A stretch of DNA of 5,085 nt from Thermodesulfovibrionales bacterium (lineage in GTDB: Bacteria > Nitrospirota > Thermodesulfovibrionia > Thermodesulfovibrionales > UBA1546). The notes beneath the pieces were generated by a model. That model had not been told where the DNA came from, made no database searches, and saw only the letters and a program-made list of their open reading frames with translations. Location: assembly GCA_919901705.1 (NCBI GenBank), contig CAKKPR010000196.1:1-5085 (forward strand), given 5' to 3'. Made by a program: the position numbers and the translations under genes. Shown piece by piece: positions 3,621 to 5,085 of the stretch. Position 1 is the stretch's first letter. Each line of letters starts with the position of its first letter.

Positions 3621-4769
3621 ATGGTCAAGCGCACTTTCTGGATACAAAAGATTCACGCGGCATGGAAAAAACGGCCTGTCGTATGGCTCTCCGGGGTCAG
3701 GCGTGCAGGCAAAACCACCCTAGCGCGAATGCTGCATGATGCCGCGTACCTGAATTGCGATCTACCGTCGGTAAACCGCCAAATGGCCGATCCGGAACCT
3801 TTCTATGACAGTCTGAAAAAAGGGACTGTAGTTATTTTCGACGAGATACACAGACTTAATGACCCAAGCCGTGTGCTGAAAATTGCTGCAGATGCCTATC
3901 CCAACCTGAAAGTGCTTGCAACGGGCTCTTCCACTTTGGCGGCAACCAGAAAATTCCGCGATAGTCTTACAGGACGAAAACAAATGATCTATTTGCCGCC
4001 TGTGCTGTGGAGCGAGTGCATGGATGAATTCGGCATAAAAGAACTTGACCGCCGCCTTTTGCATGGAGGGCTGCCGGAACCTCTCATGTCGGGAAAAAAA
4101 GACACCTCATTTTTTTCGGAATGGATAGACAGTTTTTATGCCAGAGACATTCAGGAACTTTTCGGCATCCGAAATCGTACAGGGTTCATGAAGTTATTGC
4201 ACTTGCTGATGCGGCAAAGCGGGGGCCTTCTGGATTATAGCCATCTGGCTCAATTAAGCGACCTGAGCAGGCACACAGTCAAGGCGCATGTGGAAGCCAT
4301 GAGCATTGCCCATGCAGTATATCTGCTTTCTCCTTTTCAGGGGGGCGGACGGAGGGAAATTACGCGCAGACCCAAATGCTATTGCTTTGATACGGGCTTT
4401 GTCACCTTTGTCAGAGGCTGGGACAGCATTCGGGAAGATGACCGCGGTCTTTTATGGGAACATCTGGCGCTCGATACCTTGCGCACAATTACCGACGACC
4501 GGAGTCTCCATTACTGGAGAGATAAATCCGGCAGAGAAATAGATTTTGTTATTGAAGGCAGCCGGAAGCGGGTTGACGCCGTTGAGTGTAAAATTAATCC
4601 CGATGATTTCAAGCCTTCCAATCTTGCCGTATTTCGTTCTTTGTATCCTGAGGGCAGAAATTTCGTGCTGAGCCCCAATGTCAGGACTCTATACCGGCGC
4701 CGCTACAGGGAACTGGAAGTCAGCTTCATTTCGATAAAAGGACTTGAGCAACCTGACATTATAAGGTAG
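3621..4769 (+). CDS. AAA_14 / DUF4143 ATPase
   Basis: This 382-residue P-loop ATPase belongs to the large AAA_14 plus DUF4143 family (STAND/archaeal-ATPase-like). Such proteins are common in accessory and mobile regions, and their cellular role is mostly unproven. In order: Walker A GVRRAGKTT (residues 25-33, Lys31), Walker B VVIFDE (70-75, Asp74-Glu75), a sensor-like ATGSS (100-104), a winged-helix-like middle (LAQLSDLSRHTVKAHVEAM), then DUF4143. The end carries a PD-(D/E)xK-like pattern: REIDFV (Glu306, Asp308) and VECK (Glu322, Lys324), suggesting a nuclease-like fold that may or may not be active. I chose ATG 3621 because the family usually starts about 24 residues before Walker A. ATG 3603 would add six residues and has no better ribosome site. 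The gene is visibly GC-richer than the toxin-antitoxin genes and is flanked by palindromic elements on both sides, which suggests a separate origin. No partner gene is adjacent on its strand. Confidence 0.88.
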   Translation: MVKRTFWIQKIHAAWKKRPVVWLSGVRRAGKTTLARMLHDAAYLNCDLPSVNRQMADPEPFYDSLKKGTVVIFDEIHRLNDPSRVLKIAADAYPNLKVLATGSSTLAATRKFRDSLTGRKQMIYLPPVLWSECMDEFGIKELDRRLLHGGLPEPLMSGKKDTSFFSEWIDSFYARDIQELFGIRNRTGFMKLLHLLMRQSGGLLDYSHLAQLSDLSRHTVKAHVEAMSIAHAVYLLSPFQGGGRREITRRPKCYCFDTGFVTFVRGWDSIREDDRGLLWEHLALDTLRTITDDRSLHYWRDKSGREIDFVIEGSRKRVDAVECKINPDDFKPSNLAVFRSLYPEGRNFVLSPNVRTLYRRRYRELEVSFISIKGLEQPDIIR

Positions 4770-4802
4770 TTCAATAGTCCAAAGGACAGCAAGGCTGGTC
4801 GC

Positions 4803-4919
4803 CACTTCTCCTCGGCTCTCCTCGGCGAGTCGCCTGAGGCGACGAACCCGCTCTCCTCGGCGAGTCGCCCGGGGCGACCTGAGTGCGGGGGCGACTCTTC
4901 GCTGACGCTACGAGAAGTG
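4803..4919 (-). repeat. GC-rich palindromic mosaic element, copy D, with 8-bp terminal inverted repeats
   Basis: CACTTCTC (4803-4810) and GAGAAGTG (4912-4919) form perfect terminal inverted repeats. Inside, the unit CTCTCCTCGGCGAGTCGCC occurs twice in direct order (4816-4834 and 4851-4869), each followed by a dyad partner GGCGAC. The element ends with a CGACTCTTCGCTGACGCTAC module. Bases 4849-4883 are the exact inverse of 2957-2991. The internal duplication makes it longer (117 bp) than element B. It lies 33 nt after the ATPase stop, without a U-run. Confidence 0.72.
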
Positions 4920-4954
4920 CGGAACTGTTACCCTAATTCTTAATTTCCCTGCTT

Positions 4955-5085
4955 CTACTCCATCTCTATCCCGTTGAGTTTTTCTTCAAACTCTTTGGTC
5001 TTGTCCTCAAGTTCAATATGCAGAGGTTCAAGTTCAGAGAAGAGGGAATCTATCTTTGCTTGTGAAGCGTGGAGCGCCTTTGACA
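4955..5085 (-). CDS. C-terminal tail of an unidentified protein (5' part outside window)
   Basis: On the minus strand the frame is open from the window edge to TAG (4955-4957), giving 42 visible residues (SKALHASQAKIDSLFSELEP, then a stretch rich in Glu, Lys and Leu, ending GIEME). Leucine/isoleucine residues recur every three to four positions among charged ones, so it is a probable amphipathic helix or coiled coil. Natural-looking codon use, and the fact that the repeat stops just before it, support a real gene end. I cannot name the family from this tail. The gene converges on the ATPase, with element D between them. Confidence 0.6.
   Translation of the reverse strand, partial: SKALHASQAKIDSLFSELEPLHIELEDKTKEFEEKLNGIEME

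Noticed and set aside
3352..3621. 89-codon minus-strand frame upstream of the zinc-finger antitoxin
   Set aside because: It sits where a toxin would be, but it is made of element C and short repeats and shows no toxin motif.
3762..4542. Frames inside the ATPase (minus 3762-4064, plus 4306-4542)
   Set aside because: Both are shadows of the ATPase gene, whose motifs are continuous through this region.
2193..4919. CRISPR array
   Set aside because: The repeats are irregularly spaced, differ in length and orientation and have no uniform spacers; no cas gene is visible.
4803..4919. Rho-independent terminator of the ATPase gene
   Set aside because: Strong dyads are present but no U-run follows, and the same element occurs at places unrelated to gene ends.

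Overview
This is a bacterial window with small genes, good Shine-Dalgarno sites and moderate-to-low GC genes separated by GC-rich palindromic repeats. It looks like an accessory chromosomal island. Nothing in it fixes the lineage. The mix of MNT/HEPN pairs, DUF2281-type and YgiT-type antitoxins, an AAA/DUF4143 ATPase and many dispersed intergenic repeats resembles genomes of Nitrospirota, Desulfobacterota and related environmental anaerobes, but that is an impression and not a result.

Layout, left to right. (1) 1-540: the 3' half of an RNase D gene (end of the exonuclease domain plus an HRDC domain), cut by the window edge. (2) 541-1442: a long region with few genes. It holds a 32-codon lysine-rich small gene with a strong ribosome binding site (813-911), a fragment of a GC-rich repeat (956-983), two doubtful ORF remnants, a candidate promoter (1229-1258) and the first copy of a dispersed repeat (1292-1400). 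(3) 1443-2164: a two-gene MNT nucleotidyltransferase / HEPN module of toxin-antitoxin type, overlapping by 40 bases. (4) 2165-2482: a palindromic element and the second copy of the dispersed repeat. (5) 2483-2826: a DUF2281/VapB-like antitoxin with only a 31-codon stump where its toxin would be expected. (6) 2828-3034: the third dispersed repeat copy and another palindromic element. (7) 3088-3321, minus strand: a YgiT/MqsA-type zinc-finger antitoxin with no toxin beside it. (8) 3421-3559: a degenerate palindromic element and a small hairpin. (9) 3621-4769: an AAA_14/DUF4143 ATPase, visibly GC-richer than the toxin-antitoxin genes. (10) 4803-4919: a palindromic element with 8-bp terminal inverted repeats. 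(11) 4955-5085, minus strand: the C-terminal tail of an unidentified coiled-coil-like protein running off the edge.

The genes do not form one pathway. The theme is a small 'defence/stress' island: one apparently complete MNT-HEPN pair, two antitoxins without partners, and an ATPase of a class often found in mobile or accessory regions. The space between them is filled by two repeat families. One is an about 80-110 nt element present three times in the same orientation, each next to a toxin-antitoxin-type gene. The other is a mosaic, palindrome-rich GC element present four times plus one fragment. The repeat organisation and the apparent toxin losses are the most interesting parts. I found no clear evidence for a wholly new multi-gene system.
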